Assembly (NCBI RefSeq): GCF_042427745.1
Contig: NZ_JBHMFA010000005.1
DNA: 64,000 bases
From: Algibacter miyuki
Lineage (GTDB): Bacteria; Bacteroidota; Bacteroidia; Flavobacteriales; Flavobacteriaceae
Strand: one strand, 5' to 3'
The translations under genes were made by a program, and so were the position numbers. Positions within the stretch are counted from its first letter, which is position 1. The number at the start of each line of letters is the position of its first letter. Below the pieces are notes generated by a model. It was not told where the DNA came from and made no database searches. It saw only the letters and a program-made list of their open reading frames with translations. Positions 1 through 9,208 of the stretch are shown piece by piece.

Positions 1-203
1 AGAAAATTACGAGAACTTATGCCTCTCCGCATAGTAAAAATGCATGGGCATATATTGATTCTATTGGATGGCGTAAAATCAATGGATTATCTACCGATGG
101 CGTGAGTAACGTATTTTTTCTCTTGAATGTTGCACGTGCAAAAGACTTATTAGTTCGCGCAGAAATAGATGCCTCTAGCATACATATTGTCTATTTAACT
201 TAA
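1..203 (+). CDS. Small unknown protein, 5'-truncated by window edge
   Basis: An open frame runs in from the window edge and ends with TAA at 201-203, giving 66 visible residues. It is a clear paralogue of the next gene (276-494). Both share TYASPHSKNAWA, then ID.IGWRKI, LSTDGV.N and LNVA in the same order, and differ mostly near the C-terminus. No signal peptide or membrane segment is visible in the part seen. I do not recognise the family. The tandem pair suggests a recent local duplication. Confidence 0.75.
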   Translation, partial: KITRTYASPHSKNAWAYIDSIGWRKINGLSTDGVSNVFFLLNVARAKDLLVRAEIDASSIHIVYLT

Positions 204-275
204 CTAACATGTTCTAAAAACTATTTAGAATAATGAAACATCAAACAAATTATTAACTTCTAAAATATTAATATT

Positions 276-494
276 ATGAATTTTTCAAATAAAAAAGTAG
301 TACAAACATACGCATCACCACATTCTAAAAATGCATGGGCCAATATAGATACTATTGGATGGCGTAAAATAGGACAACTATCTACCGACGGCGTAACCAA
401 CATGTTTATGATGCTTAATGTTGCAAAAGGCAATAATAAAACGGTTTCGGGTACTATCGATGCGGCAAACCAAATTACCTTATTATACCTATAA
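276..494 (+). CDS. Small unknown protein, tandem paralogue of the preceding gene
   Basis: This 72-residue protein starts at an ATG 72 bases after the stop of its paralogue. The conserved core (TYASPHSKNAWA, GWRKI, LSTDGV) occupies residues 11 to about 42 and is followed by LNVAKG and a hydrophobic end. There is no signal peptide, so it is probably cytoplasmic. It heads a run of short same-strand genes (276-1236) that may be one transcript. Function unknown. The family appears compact, with conserved tryptophans and a beta-rich look. Confidence 0.8.
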   Translation: MNFSNKKVVQTYASPHSKNAWANIDTIGWRKIGQLSTDGVTNMFMMLNVAKGNNKTVSGTIDAANQITLLYL

Positions 495-526
495 AACGAA
501 ACATTAACATTTAAAACATAGAAACT

Positions 527-904
527 ATGATGACCATAAATTTTAATGTTGGCGATGGTAACGCAAGTTCAAATACTGAAGCACTTCAGGGTTTAGCAGT
601 TAATTTGCCAACACCAGAAACAATAGAAACCAGTATCTCTAAGCAGATAAATGACAACGCACCGTCTCCAGATTTTGAAAACCATGAAAATGCTTCTGAA
701 AATATGTTTGATACGGAAGCTCCTGCACCAGAAGATTTTGAAACAGAACATAGCATGGCAGATCATGCTGCGCCAAATCCAACAGACATAAGCGCTAATC
801 ATGTTGAAGCTACACTAACCGATGCTCCAGAGCCAATGGAAATAGAGGCTGAAAGCCCACCAAAAAAAACGACGCGCTCCAGGAAATCTTCAACAAAAAA
901 ATAA
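527..904 (+). CDS. Acidic low-complexity protein with basic tail, unknown function
   Basis: A 125-residue product, 32 bases after the preceding stop. Residues 1-30 form a short ordinary segment (MMTINFNVGDG). Most of the rest is very rich in Glu, Asp, Pro and Ala. The last 14 residues switch to lysine and arginine (PPKKTTRSRKSSTKK). Such an acidic body with a basic tail is probably disordered and could bind a partner or nucleic acid, but nothing in the sequence identifies a function. Strand and spacing fit co-transcription with its neighbours. Confidence 0.7.
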   Translation: MMTINFNVGDGNASSNTEALQGLAVNLPTPETIETSISKQINDNAPSPDFENHENASENMFDTEAPAPEDFETEHSMADHAAPNPTDISANHVEATLTDAPEPMEIEAESPPKKTTRSRKSSTKK

Positions 905-914
905 TATCTTTAAT

Positions 915-949
915 AGCCTAAATTAGTACTACTTGTATTAATTTAGGCT
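915..949 (+). promoter_or_regulatory. Intergenic hairpin between two small genes
   Basis: An 11-bp perfect inverted repeat (agcctaaatta at 915-925 and its complement at 939-949) sits between the stop at 904 and the ATG at 970. Only a weak T-run follows, so it may be a partial terminator or an RNA-processing hairpin rather than a strong terminator. Confidence 0.5.
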
Positions 950-969
950 TAACTTTTAACACCTAAACT

Positions 970-1236
970 ATGGAATTCGCACCCAACCAAACCCCCATTA
1001 AAGCAACTATTACAGAACTTTTTAATGAAAACAAAGAAGTTAAAATTGTTATTATAGAACTGCCTTCGAATGGAAATTATCCCGGTTTTTTATCTGTAGG
1101 AAAAATACTTACAGCTAAAGTTTTAAGTCATAATACAGATTATAAACTTGAAGATGTTATTTCAGCAGAAATTGAAGTTTCAGGAGGTCCGTTTAAGCAA
1201 GTTTATAAACTGCATCACGTTTCAACCAATTCCTAA
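970..1236 (+). CDS. Small unknown beta-rich protein
   Basis: An 88-residue protein with ATG start, last gene of the small-gene run. Alternating hydrophobic stretches (VKIVIIELP, ISAEIEVSGG, KQVYKLHHV) suggest a small beta-barrel or sandwich. There is no signal peptide, cysteine motif or charged catalytic signature. I do not recognise it. It lies just after the 915-949 hairpin, and the next gene is convergent. Confidence 0.7.
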   Translation: MEFAPNQTPIKATITELFNENKEVKIVIIELPSNGNYPGFLSVGKILTAKVLSHNTDYKLEDVISAEIEVSGGPFKQVYKLHHVSTNS

Positions 1237-1292
1237 CTTAGAAAAAACTGACTATAAAAAAGGGAAAAGCATATATTTTTATATAATATAAA

Positions 1293-4121
1293 TCAACGAT
1301 TGTCTTTTTTAATATCATACTTTATCATTTCCCGATTCTCATAGGAAACATACGTTTGTGCCCCTAAACCAAAATATAAAAAGTCCTCATTTCCCCAAAC
1401 AGCATGTTTACCAAGCTTTAATAGTAACGGTGTTTTTTCCGTCCAAACTTTTGTGCTTAAATCATAACCATATAAGTTATATTGTAGCCCCTCATTACCT
1501 TGACCTCCACTAAAATACAGTACGTTTTTATAAACATATAAATTATTATCATAGAAATATTTATAATTTGTAGGGAAACCAATATCTTCCCATTGATCAG
1601 TTTTAATATCATAGACATTAATATTTACATCTCTTCCGTCAAGGTATACTTTACCATTATGGTAATATAACTCATCACCTAAACCACTAGCTCCCATTGT
1701 ATATGAAGGTTGTGTTAAAGTTTGTTTGGTGTGATTTTCAAGGTCGTATTTTACGAATGTTGTATTACTCTTTAAAGATAATCCTTCAATAATATAGGCT
1801 GTACTCTCATCGGTAACAATTCCATAAACCATTCTATTACCTTCTTCTAAAGAAAGTTGAATGGGGGTTTCCCATGTTTTTTTAACCATATCGTAAGGAT
1901 AAAATGTTTTTCCCAATGGAATATAAATTTTATCCCCCACTTGAGAAATATAATTCTTACCATTACTATCTAAATAATTTGAAAAAGGCATGTTACTTTC
2001 TACTTTAATCCAACTTTCGGAATCTATATCAAAAAGAAAAATCCCAGTATCACTTATAAAATAGAGTTTATTGTTATACTCAAAGTGAGAACTACTATGG
2101 GCCAAATAATTGTAGCCTTGGTCTTTGTAATTAGTAAGTTTAGCATGGGGTTCAAAACCATCTATAATACCAACATCAATAACCGCATCACCATACTCTA
2201 TAGTTACTGGCATATTGCTTTCTAAGGCTGTATAATAGGGTATTGTAAACTCAACTTGTGTTTTTGAAGCGTTAACAACGGTACATCGAATTCCATTTAC
2301 TTTTATAACATAACTGTATTTATTTTCAAGATTGTTTCCAGTAATGGTAAACAGGTCTATTTCTCGTGCTCCAGAACTATTAGAGATTCCGGTAGCAGTA
2401 ATTTCTTTTACGTTAAAGGCAATTTCGTTAGAGAATTGACCTCCAGTTTCCACTTTTAACTTATGGTCTCCTGCTTTTACGTTTGAAGGAATTTGAAAAT
2501 TAATTTGTGTATTAAATAAATTATATGCTGAAGTATAAGGATCAACGACCACTTCATCGTCAATATAAACTTTACTCACTCCTTTGTATCCAAAATCTAA
2601 TCCGCTGAGTTCAATATAATCTGTTGATGAACTAATAAATAAAGAGTTATTGGCAATAGACTCAATTTTAGGAGGAAAAATATTAATATTCTTTTCACTC
2701 GTTCCAAACTGTGTTTTTATTTCTACTTTTAGTTGTCCTGTCTCGGCAAATATAAAACTAGGGTATCTATAAACCTGCGCTTCTAACCAATCAGATATCG
2801 ATAAGGTTACATTACCTTTCTCATCCACATCTTCAAAGCGGTAAGAACTTGATTTTAATGTAACACCTCCAATGCTTATATTCGAGCTGGAATTAGCGAT
2901 AAAATATTTAGTTTTAAAGGTTACAAAATCATCATATAAATGGTATTTGCTCTTATCAAACGACACTATTTCTGGAGGAAGCATATTTAGGTCTTCTTCA
3001 AGTTCAAAACTTCCTAATTTTAATAAAAGCTTAGATGACTCCTCACTAAAATATTCACTAATTACAAATTGAATTTCTTCGTTTGATACGCTCAATATTT
3101 TCTGTTCTCTTCCTCCAACAAAAACTTTCGTGGTAACGTTTTTCTGTTTAAGGTAATCTCCTTTAATAGTCAGTGTATCCAAAAAGCCCGTATCTCTTTT
3201 ATCCAACGATTTTATAACCGGAGACGTACTTTTGTAATAACCTTGTTTTTCTATAACGGTATCTAAAACCTTAATTTTTAAATTCAATAAATCTTCAGGC
3301 AACCCTTCCGGAACGGTAAACTCCAGTTTATCAATATCTAAACGTTCTTTATTTAATGACGCTTCAATATCATTAATCCAAACATGACTAATTTGAGAAT
3401 GAAAATTTTCTCCATAAATAAAAGCATTGTCACCAACATAAGCTTCCGCAGAAGATAAAGAATCTAGTTTTGGAGGATTAATTTTAAAAACATCTGGCAT
3501 AATAGTATCTACACCACAATTTCTAACTGTAGGAGTCAATTTTGATGCATCAATATATGGTGTAATTACTGCTTTTATTAAACTATCCGATTCAAATATT
3601 ACATTTTGATAGTTATTATTTAGCAAAAATTGAGTTCGTGTATCTGAAAGTGATTTACAAAAATTTTCTCCAATAATTGAAATAGTATCATACACAAAAC
3701 CATTCAAAGGTCTAATTTCATTTACCTTAATTTTAATATCTAAACGACTTATAAAATCTAAAGTGTCGCCATAAACAAATTGGTTTTCTGCCATAACATA
3801 TGGAAAAACAGAATAAGCATTCCCTTTAACAATTCCTGAGTTTATAACAGATTCAAAACTATTTTTTGTTAATGCTCCTTGTGAAATAGTTCTAACCGTG
3901 GAATCTTTATGAAGAATAACCACACCATGGTTTTGGAAAGAAAAACCATCGAACCCTGTAATATTCAGGTTTGTTGTTGTTTTTATTCCTGTTTCTGTGT
4001 TATTGTCTATTACAAAAGAAGAAATTTCGACACTTTTATTGTTGTTCTCATTTAGAGATTCATCTTCTACACATGAAATAAAAAATGCTATAGTAATAAG
4101 GAGAGTAATTTTTTTAATCAT
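1293..4121 (-). CDS. Large TIG/IPT-domain lipoprotein with C-terminal kelch-like repeats
   Basis: A 942-residue protein with a lipoprotein signal peptide ending in FISC (Cys17), followed by an acidic EDES stretch of the kind that can direct Bacteroidota lipoproteins to the surface. About six TIG/IPT-like Ig domains follow between residues 120 and 670, each opening with a pattern such as PPKI.S / G.N F (for example PPKLDSLSSAEAYVG and PPEIVSFDKSKYH). From about residue 690 the sequence changes to kelch-type beta-propeller blades with YDM..KTWE, YDLENHT and YDLSTKVWTEKTP repeats. This combination fits a cell-surface binding protein, possibly for glycans or proteins. No SusC/SusD partner is next to it. 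Ligand unknown. Confidence 0.85.
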   Translation of the reverse strand: MIKKITLLITIAFFISCVEDESLNENNNKSVEISSFVIDNNTETGIKTTTNLNITGFDGFSFQNHGVVILHKDSTVRTISQGALTKNSFESVINSGIVKGNAYSVFPYVMAENQFVYGDTLDFISRLDIKIKVNEIRPLNGFVYDTISIIGENFCKSLSDTRTQFLLNNNYQNVIFESDSLIKAVITPYIDASKLTPTVRNCGVDTIMPDVFKINPPKLDSLSSAEAYVGDNAFIYGENFHSQISHVWINDIEASLNKERLDIDKLEFTVPEGLPEDLLNLKIKVLDTVIEKQGYYKSTSPVIKSLDKRDTGFLDTLTIKGDYLKQKNVTTKVFVGGREQKILSVSNEEIQFVISEYFSEESSKLLLKLGSFELEEDLNMLPPEIVSFDKSKYHLYDDFVTFKTKYFIANSSSNISIGGVTLKSSSYRFEDVDEKGNVTLSISDWLEAQVYRYPSFIFAETGQLKVEIKTQFGTSEKNINIFPPKIESIANNSLFISSSTDYIELSGLDFGYKGVSKVYIDDEVVVDPYTSAYNLFNTQINFQIPSNVKAGDHKLKVETGGQFSNEIAFNVKEITATGISNSSGAREIDLFTITGNNLENKYSYVIKVNGIRCTVVNASKTQVEFTIPYYTALESNMPVTIEYGDAVIDVGIIDGFEPHAKLTNYKDQGYNYLAHSSSHFEYNNKLYFISDTGIFLFDIDSESWIKVESNMPFSNYLDSNGKNYISQVGDKIYIPLGKTFYPYDMVKKTWETPIQLSLEEGNRMVYGIVTDESTAYIIEGLSLKSNTTFVKYDLENHTKQTLTQPSYTMGASGLGDELYYHNGKVYLDGRDVNINVYDIKTDQWEDIGFPTNYKYFYDNNLYVYKNVLYFSGGQGNEGLQYNLYGYDLSTKVWTEKTPLLLKLGKHAVWGNEDFLYFGLGAQTYVSYENREMIKYDIKKDNR

Positions 4122-4309
4122 ATCTAGATTTTAATAGGTACAAAGTTAATTGTTTTTTTTTACTATAATTATCACAACTTTTAAAGGCTAGAATTAGTTA
4201 AGTTATTAAAAGTATTGCTACTAAATTATAACCATAATACGTTCTTGAATTGAATATCCTTCACTTTAATAAATCCTACAATTACATCAATTCCCAAAAA
4301 TAAGGACGT

Positions 4310-4317
4310 TATCTTTG
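4310..4317 (+). promoter_or_regulatory. Bacteroidota -7 promoter box (TATCTTTG) for the DEAD-box gene
   Basis: TATCTTTG followed by C matches the TAnnTTTG -7 consensus. It contains the TTG that could be misread as a start codon at 4315. The transcript would begin only about 10 bases before the ATG at 4333. No clear -33 TTG is visible at the usual spacing. Confidence 0.6.
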
Positions 4318-4332
4318 CAAAAATTATTTTTT

Positions 4333-5661
4333 ATGTCAAAGCGTTTTTCAGATTTAGGACTTCAAGAGTCATTTCAACAAAGTTTAGCCACTTTAAACAT
4401 TTCGGTACCTACAGATATACAAGAAAAAACCATTCCTGTAGTATTGAAACAAAATGAAGATGTTGTAGCCTTAGCCAAAACAGGAACAGGAAAAACAGCA
4501 GCTTTTGGGTTACCTTTATTACAACTTATTGATACTGAAAACACGACTATTCAAGCGGTAATATTAGCACCAACACGCGAATTAGGACAACAAATTTTTT
4601 CTAATTTAGAATCTTTTGCTGTTAATAATCCGGAAATTTCTATTGTAGGATTGTTTGGTGGTATTCCTATAAAACCACAAATAGAACGCTTAAAAAGCGC
4701 GACACATGTAGTAGTAGCAACTCCTGGGCGTTTAGCCGATTTAATTAAACGTAACGAAATCAATATAAAAAACATAGCGTATTTTATATTAGACGAAGCC
4801 GATGAAATGGTAACGGCACACAAGGAAGGTTTAGATAGTATTATTACTGAAATCCCAAAATCGCGACGCACCTTATTATTTACTGCCACTATGCCAGGTA
4901 CCGTAAAACAGCTTATTCAAAATTACATGTCTAAACATGTGGTTAAAATTGAAGCTGATATGGCAACCTCTGGACATCAAGGTATCGACCATAATTATAT
5001 GGTTGTTGAACCTATTGAAAAGTTGGAAGTGTTAATGCATTTTTTAAATTCTAAAGATGGAGAACGTGGTATTATTTTCTGTAAAACCAAAGCTGCAGTT
5101 AACAAATTAGCGAAAAACTTAGCTATTAATAAATTCTCATCTGGCGCGTTACACGGTAGCTTATCACAAGGTATTCGCGATCGTATTATGGGGCAGTTTA
5201 GAGATGGGCACATTAATATTTTAGTAGCTACCGATTTAGCTGCGCGTGGTATTGATGTTAAAGATATTGCTTATGTAGTTAACTACCATTTACCAGATAC
5301 TTACGACGCTTATGTACACCGTAGCGGACGTACGGCTAGGGCAGGAGCAACCGGACTGTCTTTAAGTATTATCCAGAAAGAAGAACTTGAAGATATTCCA
5401 GAGTTTGAACAAGAATTAGGTATTATTTTTAAGGAATTTAAAAAGGCCGACGCGCAAAGTATTCAAGAAAACAACGGATTGCTTTGGGCGAAAAAAATAT
5501 TTAAAACGAAGCCAAATCGTGACGTTTCTCAAGATTTTAAAGCACAGATAAAAACCATTTTTCATCATTTAACAAAAGAAGAATTGGTAGATAAAATATT
5601 AGCGAATTACTTAGAGCAAACAGGCGCTTCAAATGCTAAAGACTCTAAGTCTAAAAAATAG
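4333..5661 (+). CDS. DEAD-box ATP-dependent RNA helicase
   Basis: RNA helicase of superfamily 2. From the ATG at 4333 the protein has 442 residues. A frame-matched TTG at 4315 lies inside the -7 promoter box, so I reject it. Motifs in order: Q motif (FSDLGLQ ... PTDIQ), motif I AKTGTGKT (residues 48-55), motif Ia PTRELG, TPGRL, motif II DEAD, motif III TAT, motif IV IIFC, motif V ATDLAARGID, motif VI HRSGRTAR. The C-terminus is short and lysine-rich (SKDSKSKK). It probably remodels RNA during ribosome assembly or at low temperature. A second helicase follows 41 bases later. Confidence 0.95.
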   Translation: MSKRFSDLGLQESFQQSLATLNISVPTDIQEKTIPVVLKQNEDVVALAKTGTGKTAAFGLPLLQLIDTENTTIQAVILAPTRELGQQIFSNLESFAVNNPEISIVGLFGGIPIKPQIERLKSATHVVVATPGRLADLIKRNEINIKNIAYFILDEADEMVTAHKEGLDSIITEIPKSRRTLLFTATMPGTVKQLIQNYMSKHVVKIEADMATSGHQGIDHNYMVVEPIEKLEVLMHFLNSKDGERGIIFCKTKAAVNKLAKNLAINKFSSGALHGSLSQGIRDRIMGQFRDGHINILVATDLAARGIDVKDIAYVVNYHLPDTYDAYVHRSGRTARAGATGLSLSIIQKEELEDIPEFEQELGIIFKEFKKADAQSIQENNGLLWAKKIFKTKPNRDVSQDFKAQIKTIFHHLTKEELVDKILANYLEQTGASNAKDSKSKK

Positions 5662-5702
5662 AAATATCACATTCGTTTACAGTTTCATAATTAAAACATC
5701 GC

Positions 5703-7016
5703 ATGGCACATTCCAATAAAGATCAAGAAGATATTTTAAAAAAGCTTCAAATTTCCGCATTAAACACCATGCAAGTTGAAGCCGGTTTAACCATTGATAA
5801 TAGCATCAATACTATTATTCTATCGCCAACAGGTACAGGGAAAACCTTGGCTTTTTTACTACCATTATTACGACGTTTAGACCATAATACAAACGATGTT
5901 CAGGCGTTAATTTTAGTGCCAACCCGCGAATTAGCGATTCAAATAGAACAAGTACTACGTAATATGGGTACAGGTTTTAAAGTGAATGCGGTTTATGGTG
6001 GCAGGCCGATGTCTAAAGATAAAATTGAATTAAAACATAATCCGGCAATTTTAATAGGAACGCCAGGTAGAATTTTAGACCATTTTGATAATGGAAGATT
6101 TGATACTTCAACCATAAAAACGTTGATTTTAGATGAATTTGATAAGTCGTTAGAAATAGGTTTCGAGGAAGAAATGAGCGCCATTTTACTTGAATTATCA
6201 GGTTTAACCAAACGTATATTAACTTCTGCCACACAAGGCGTTAGCATTCCGAAGTTTGTCGCGTTGAAAGATCCTGAAATCATAAACTATCTGGATAAAA
6301 AAGCATCGGCACGGTTAGCGATTAAAACAGTTATTGCTGAAGGAAATGATAAGCTACCATATTTACTCGATTTGCTTTTACATATCGGAAATCAGCAAGG
6401 CATTATCTTTTGTAATTTTAAAGATAGCATTGCCAATGTAAGTTCATTTTTGGATAAGCATAAAATTAGTCATGCCTGTTTTTCTGGAGGCATGGAACAA
6501 AAAGATAGAGAGCGTGCTTTGATAAAATTCAGAAATGGATCGAGTCAAATATTATTAGCCACAGACTTGGCGGCAAGAGGTATTGATATTCCGGAATTAA
6601 AATTTATCATTCATTTTGAACTACCTTTTCATCCTGAAGAATTCACCCATAGAAACGGTAGAACGGCCCGTGTAAACGAAAAAGGAACGGCCTATATTAT
6701 TAAGTGGAAAAATAAAAACTTACCCAACTTTATTGAAGTTGATGAGGAAGCTGATATTTCTAAAAAAGCACAAAAAGAACCACAATATTGGGAAACCCTA
6801 TTTATTTCCGGAGGAAGAAAAGATAAAATTTCAAAAGGCGATATTGCAGGATTGTTTATAAAACAAGGTAATTTAACGCGAGAACAATTAGGTACTATCG
6901 AACTGAAACAAGATTGTGCTTTCGTTGCTGTACCAGTATATTTAGCGCATAATTTAATTGCAGAACTAAACAACAGCCGACTTAAAAAGAAAAAAGTACG
7001 CATTTACGTGCTTTAA
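5703..7016 (+). CDS. DbpA-like DEAD-box helicase with DEFD motif II
   Basis: A 437-residue RNA helicase: motif I SPTGTGKT (41-48), PTRELA, TPGRI, motif III SAT, motif V ATDLAARGID, motif VI HRNGRTAR. Motif II reads DEFD (144-147) instead of DEAD, confirmed in the DNA around 6132-6143. The last 70 residues (ISGGRKDKISKGDIAG ... KKKKVRIYVL) resemble the RNA-binding domain of DbpA, which in E. coli targets 23S rRNA hairpin 92. It probably acts in 50S subunit maturation. The N-terminus is short, with little more than the Q motif before motif I. Both neighbouring helicase genes probably share a transcript. Confidence 0.92.
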   Translation: MAHSNKDQEDILKKLQISALNTMQVEAGLTIDNSINTIILSPTGTGKTLAFLLPLLRRLDHNTNDVQALILVPTRELAIQIEQVLRNMGTGFKVNAVYGGRPMSKDKIELKHNPAILIGTPGRILDHFDNGRFDTSTIKTLILDEFDKSLEIGFEEEMSAILLELSGLTKRILTSATQGVSIPKFVALKDPEIINYLDKKASARLAIKTVIAEGNDKLPYLLDLLLHIGNQQGIIFCNFKDSIANVSSFLDKHKISHACFSGGMEQKDRERALIKFRNGSSQILLATDLAARGIDIPELKFIIHFELPFHPEEFTHRNGRTARVNEKGTAYIIKWKNKNLPNFIEVDEEADISKKAQKEPQYWETLFISGGRKDKISKGDIAGLFIKQGNLTREQLGTIELKQDCAFVAVPVYLAHNLIAELNNSRLKKKKVRIYVL

Positions 7017-7040
7017 TACACTGCGTACTTTTTATAATCT
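6991..7040 (+). terminator. Intrinsic terminator overlapping the end of the DbpA-like gene
   Basis: Perfect 12-bp arms (aaaaagtacgca at 6991-7002, complement at 7022-7033) span the stop codon at 7014-7016. A-rich and T-rich ends on the two sides let it work for both this gene and the convergent desaturase gene. Confidence 0.75.
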
Positions 7041-7057
7041 ATATAGAAATAGTTTTT

Positions 7058-7804
7058 TTAATCTTCAATCCTTACAGGAATTCTTTTTAATTGAATAATT
7101 CCAAAGGCATTAAGTACTTTAATAATCACGTAAGTTAAATCAATTTCATACCATTTTACACCAAAATTAGCTCTGTTGGCATGTTTGTGATGGTTATTAT
7201 GATAACCTTCACCCATCATCAAGAAATCAAAACGGAATAAGTTTTTACTTGTGTTTTTCATTTGAAAATTTACATAGCCATAAATATGTCCGAACCAATT
7301 AATAATAACACCATGTATTGGCGCCATTAAAAAAGTGATAGGTAATAACACCCATTGCCAAGCCGATGTTACAAAATAGGCAAAAAACAACACATAAAAA
7401 GCCATCCAAAGAACTCTAGAAAAACGAGAACTTGCAAAATTATCAAAACTTTTCCATTGCGGAACATTTTTAGTAAAACGTTGATCCACCTCAATACGCT
7501 CCTTATTAATATCTTGATATATCGTTTTTGTTTTCCACATCATGGCAAACATATTATCATCAAAAGAAGGGGAGTGCGGGTCTTTTTCCGTATCTGTATA
7601 AGCATGATGCATGCGGTGCATAATACCATAACCATATGCACTTAAATAACTTGAACCTTGAAAAATCCAGGTTAAAATAAACGTAATACGCTCCATGGTT
7701 TTAGACATCGTGAATACTTGATGTGCCGCATATCGGTGTAAAAAGAAAGACTGAAAAAACAGACCTCCATACCAAAGCACTAAAACGAAAATAATTACCG
7801 CCAT
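7058..7804 (-). CDS. Acyl-CoA/acyl-lipid delta-9 fatty acid desaturase
   Basis: A membrane di-iron desaturase of 248 residues. The three histidine boxes are present: HRYAAH (residues 23-28), HRMHH (63-67) and HNNHH near residue 200, in the order seen in stearoyl-CoA-type desaturases. Hydrophobic segments flank the boxes (MAVIIFVLVLWYGG; VLWMAFYVLFFAYF). It introduces a cis double bond into saturated acyl chains, probably to keep membranes fluid. It lies downstream of a Crp-like regulator on the same strand, 78 bases away, which suggests but does not prove co-regulation. It is somewhat shorter than eukaryotic relatives, as usual in bacteria. Confidence 0.93.
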   Translation of the reverse strand: MAVIIFVLVLWYGGLFFQSFFLHRYAAHQVFTMSKTMERITFILTWIFQGSSYLSAYGYGIMHRMHHAYTDTEKDPHSPSFDDNMFAMMWKTKTIYQDINKERIEVDQRFTKNVPQWKSFDNFASSRFSRVLWMAFYVLFFAYFVTSAWQWVLLPITFLMAPIHGVIINWFGHIYGYVNFQMKNTSKNLFRFDFLMMGEGYHNNHHKHANRANFGVKWYEIDLTYVIIKVLNAFGIIQLKRIPVRIED

Positions 7805-7882
7805 AACTTTTTTTTGGTAAAGATAATAGGATAAAACGAGTGAAACAATGAACTTAGGTCAATAAAAACACCACAAAAAACA

Positions 7883-8491
7883 TCATATTCGCTTTCTAAT
7901 ACGGCTTAAAGCTTGTGCTGTTATACCGATATAAGAGCTTATGTATTTCAAAGGCACTTCTTTAAAAAGTTCTGGGCGTTCCTTGAAAAGCTTGGTGTAA
8001 CGTTCTTCGGCTGTTAAATTCAATAAGTGTTGTTCCCGTTTGGATTTTAGTAAAAAAAGGCGTTCGGCAGTTAACCTTCCTATAAGGTTTCCTATTTGTG
8101 TTGTTTTATAAACCGCTTGCAAATCATCATAACTTATACTTAAAACGGTGGTTTCTGTAAGTGCTTGAAGCTGATAAGCAGATGGTTTTTGTGTTAAAAA
8201 TGAATCGTAGGCACTTACAAATTCATCTTCAAAACTAAAGCCAAATGTGATTTCTTTTTCCGGGTTTTCCTTCGGAATATATAAACGCACCACACCCGAT
8301 TCTATAAAGGAAATATAGTTTTCTATCTCATTTACTTTCAAAAAAACACTTTTCTTCGGAATTACACGACGTTGTAATTTCGACGTGAAAAAAGCCCAAT
8401 CCGTTTCGGATATTTCGGCAATTTGATCTAAGTAAGCTTTTATTTGTTCCAAAGAATTTAACCTAAATATTGAGCTTACGAATATAAGCAT
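7883..8491 (-). CDS. Crp/Fnr-family transcriptional regulator
   Basis: A 202-residue regulator with an N-terminal cyclic-nucleotide-binding-like beta roll (about 35-125: NYISFIESGVVRLY, EDEFVSAYDSFL) and a C-terminal helix-turn-helix ending in YISSYIGITAQALSRIRKRI. The roll lacks the arginine-serine phosphate-binding signature of true cAMP receptors, so the ligand is uncertain, as for most Bacteroidota members of this group. Residues MLIFVSSIFRLNS are weakly supported, and translation might begin slightly later. Possible targets include the desaturase gene just downstream. Confidence 0.88.
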   Translation of the reverse strand: MLIFVSSIFRLNSLEQIKAYLDQIAEISETDWAFFTSKLQRRVIPKKSVFLKVNEIENYISFIESGVVRLYIPKENPEKEITFGFSFEDEFVSAYDSFLTQKPSAYQLQALTETTVLSISYDDLQAVYKTTQIGNLIGRLTAERLFLLKSKREQHLLNLTAEERYTKLFKERPELFKEVPLKYISSYIGITAQALSRIRKRI

Positions 8492-8785
8492 TCGATTAAA
8501 AAATTAAGCTGAAAATATGTAATAATGAAAAAAAACAATAGTAATATTCATGATAGTTTGTGATCTTACAATAGCAGGCTTTAAACCAAATCCTGCTACA
8601 CATTATACAGACCATCAACTCATTAAATTATAAAAATAAATAGAACTCACTTACGATAGTTTTAGTCAACCTTTAAAGTATTATTTATTTTCCGTTTTTG
8701 CTTTTTAAGAATAAAATTACACCACATTTAAATAGAGTTTACATAAAAAATATTGATTATCTTTAATATCTCATTTCAATTAAAT

Positions 8786-9208
8786 ATGACCGTTATCGAT
8801 TTTACATTACGTATTCTTGTTGCTGTATTAGCTGGTTTAGCGATTGGTTTTGAGCGTCAATGGAATCATAAATCAGCAGGACTAAAAACAAATATGTTAG
8901 TGGCTACTGGTGCGGCCATATTTGTTATGATTTCCTTAAAACTTACAGCACATTCCACACTGGTAGATCCTTCCCGAATTATCGCCCAAGTGGTTACAGG
9001 CGTTGGCTTTTTAGGTGCTGGTGTTATTTTCAGAGAAGGTGTTAATGTCCATGGTTTAGGTTCTGCCGCCACCATTTGGTGTAGTGCGGCTATTGGCTGT
9101 ATGGCGGCTTCTGGTTACTTTTTAGAAACCCTAATTTGCACCGCCATAGTTATTATTGTAAACTTAGGCATAAACCCGATAGATAAATGGTTGAAAAAAA
9201 GAAAATAG
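8786..9208 (+). CDS. MgtC/SapB-family membrane protein
   Basis: From the ATG at 8786 the protein has 140 residues. A TTG 33 bases upstream would add a poorly supported extension. It shows the family N-terminus (FTLRILVAVLAGLAIGFERQ), the conserved KSAGLKTNMLVATGAA segment and GFLGAGVIF, with four to five membrane helices. MgtC-like proteins are linked to Mg2+ homeostasis and, in pathogens, to inhibition of F-type ATP synthase. The sequence alone cannot tell which applies here. Its end overlaps the start of the patatin gene by 22 bases, which suggests translational coupling. Confidence 0.9.
   Translation: MTVIDFTLRILVAVLAGLAIGFERQWNHKSAGLKTNMLVATGAAIFVMISLKLTAHSTLVDPSRIIAQVVTGVGFLGAGVIFREGVNVHGLGSAATIWCSAAIGCMAASGYFLETLICTAIVIIVNLGINPIDKWLKKRK

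Noticed and set aside
4315..4332. TTG start extending the first DEAD-box helicase
   Set aside because: The TTG is the end of a perfect TATCTTTG promoter box; the ATG at 4333 begins the conserved Q-motif region.
8572..8598. 7-bp inverted repeat tagcagg/cctgcta upstream of the MgtC-like gene
   Set aside because: Short stem with a 13-base loop and no T-run; consistent with chance.
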